The translations under genes were made by a program, and so were the position numbers. A DNA stretch of 6,537 nt from an uncultured Flavobacteriales bacterium. Lineage in GTDB: Bacteria > Bacteroidota > Bacteroidia > Flavobacteriales > Crocinitomicaceae. Below the pieces are notes generated by a model. That model had not been told where the DNA came from. It saw only the letters and a program-made list of their open reading frames with translations, and did no database searches. Location of the stretch: contig CAMLET010000192.1 of NCBI GenBank assembly GCA_946479125.1, positions 1 to 6,537 on the forward strand. Direction: 5' to 3'. This document shows, piece by piece, positions 6,499-6,537 of the stretch; position 1 is the first letter of the stretch; each line of letters opens with the position of its first letter.

Positions 6499-6537
6499 TA
6501 AGATTCCATTCTTCTTTACGAATTGATTTACCAAAAT

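Noticed and set aside
6499..6537. Terminator after the large gene
   Set aside because: The remaining 39 bases show no hairpin with a T-run; the terminator, if any, lies beyond the window.

Overview
The window looks like a piece of a Bacteroidota chromosome, most likely Flavobacteriales and possibly Crocinitomicaceae/Fluviicola-like. The lineage is inferred from AT-rich coding sequence, the lack of clear Shine-Dalgarno sites, several matches to the Bacteroidota promoter (TTTG, about 20 bp, TAnnTTTG), and two exported Tyr/Asn/Lys-rich proteins typical of that phylum. No phage, transposon, CRISPR, tRNA or rRNA signal is visible.

Layout. Positions 1-145 form a regulatory region: three short palindromes with centres 21 and 22 bp apart sit just upstream of a promoter that has a perfect -7 box but no visible -33 box. 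It drives a 70-residue DUF3606-like protein (146-358). A 13-bp perfect hairpin (520-552) with T-runs on both sides lies between that gene and the convergent ygiQ. The ygiQ gene (554-2476, minus strand) encodes a YgiQ-family radical SAM protein, and its promoter sits so close to the ATG that the mRNA should be leaderless or nearly so. The divergent gap between ygiQ and the next gene holds a 28-bp GC-rich palindrome resembling a dispersed REP-type element. Next come two plus-strand genes for exported proteins of unknown function: a 314-residue lipoprotein (2619-3563) and a 958-residue secreted or periplasmic protein with MORN/YwqK-like repeats and a Tyr/Asp/Glu-rich insert (3622-6498). The 58 bp between them carry two overlapping candidate promoters, so the large gene need not be co-transcribed with the lipoprotein gene. 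Nothing is recognisable in 6499-6537.

How the genes relate. ygiQ and the DUF3606-like gene appear to be independent single-gene units that share a terminator. The lipoprotein and the repeat protein are adjacent, share orientation and are both exported, so a common envelope role is possible but is only inferred from position. I see no complete new multi-gene system. The most interesting signals are the phased palindrome array before the DUF3606-like gene, the near-leaderless ygiQ promoter, the dispersed-type palindrome, and the acidic-tyrosine insert in the large repeat protein.
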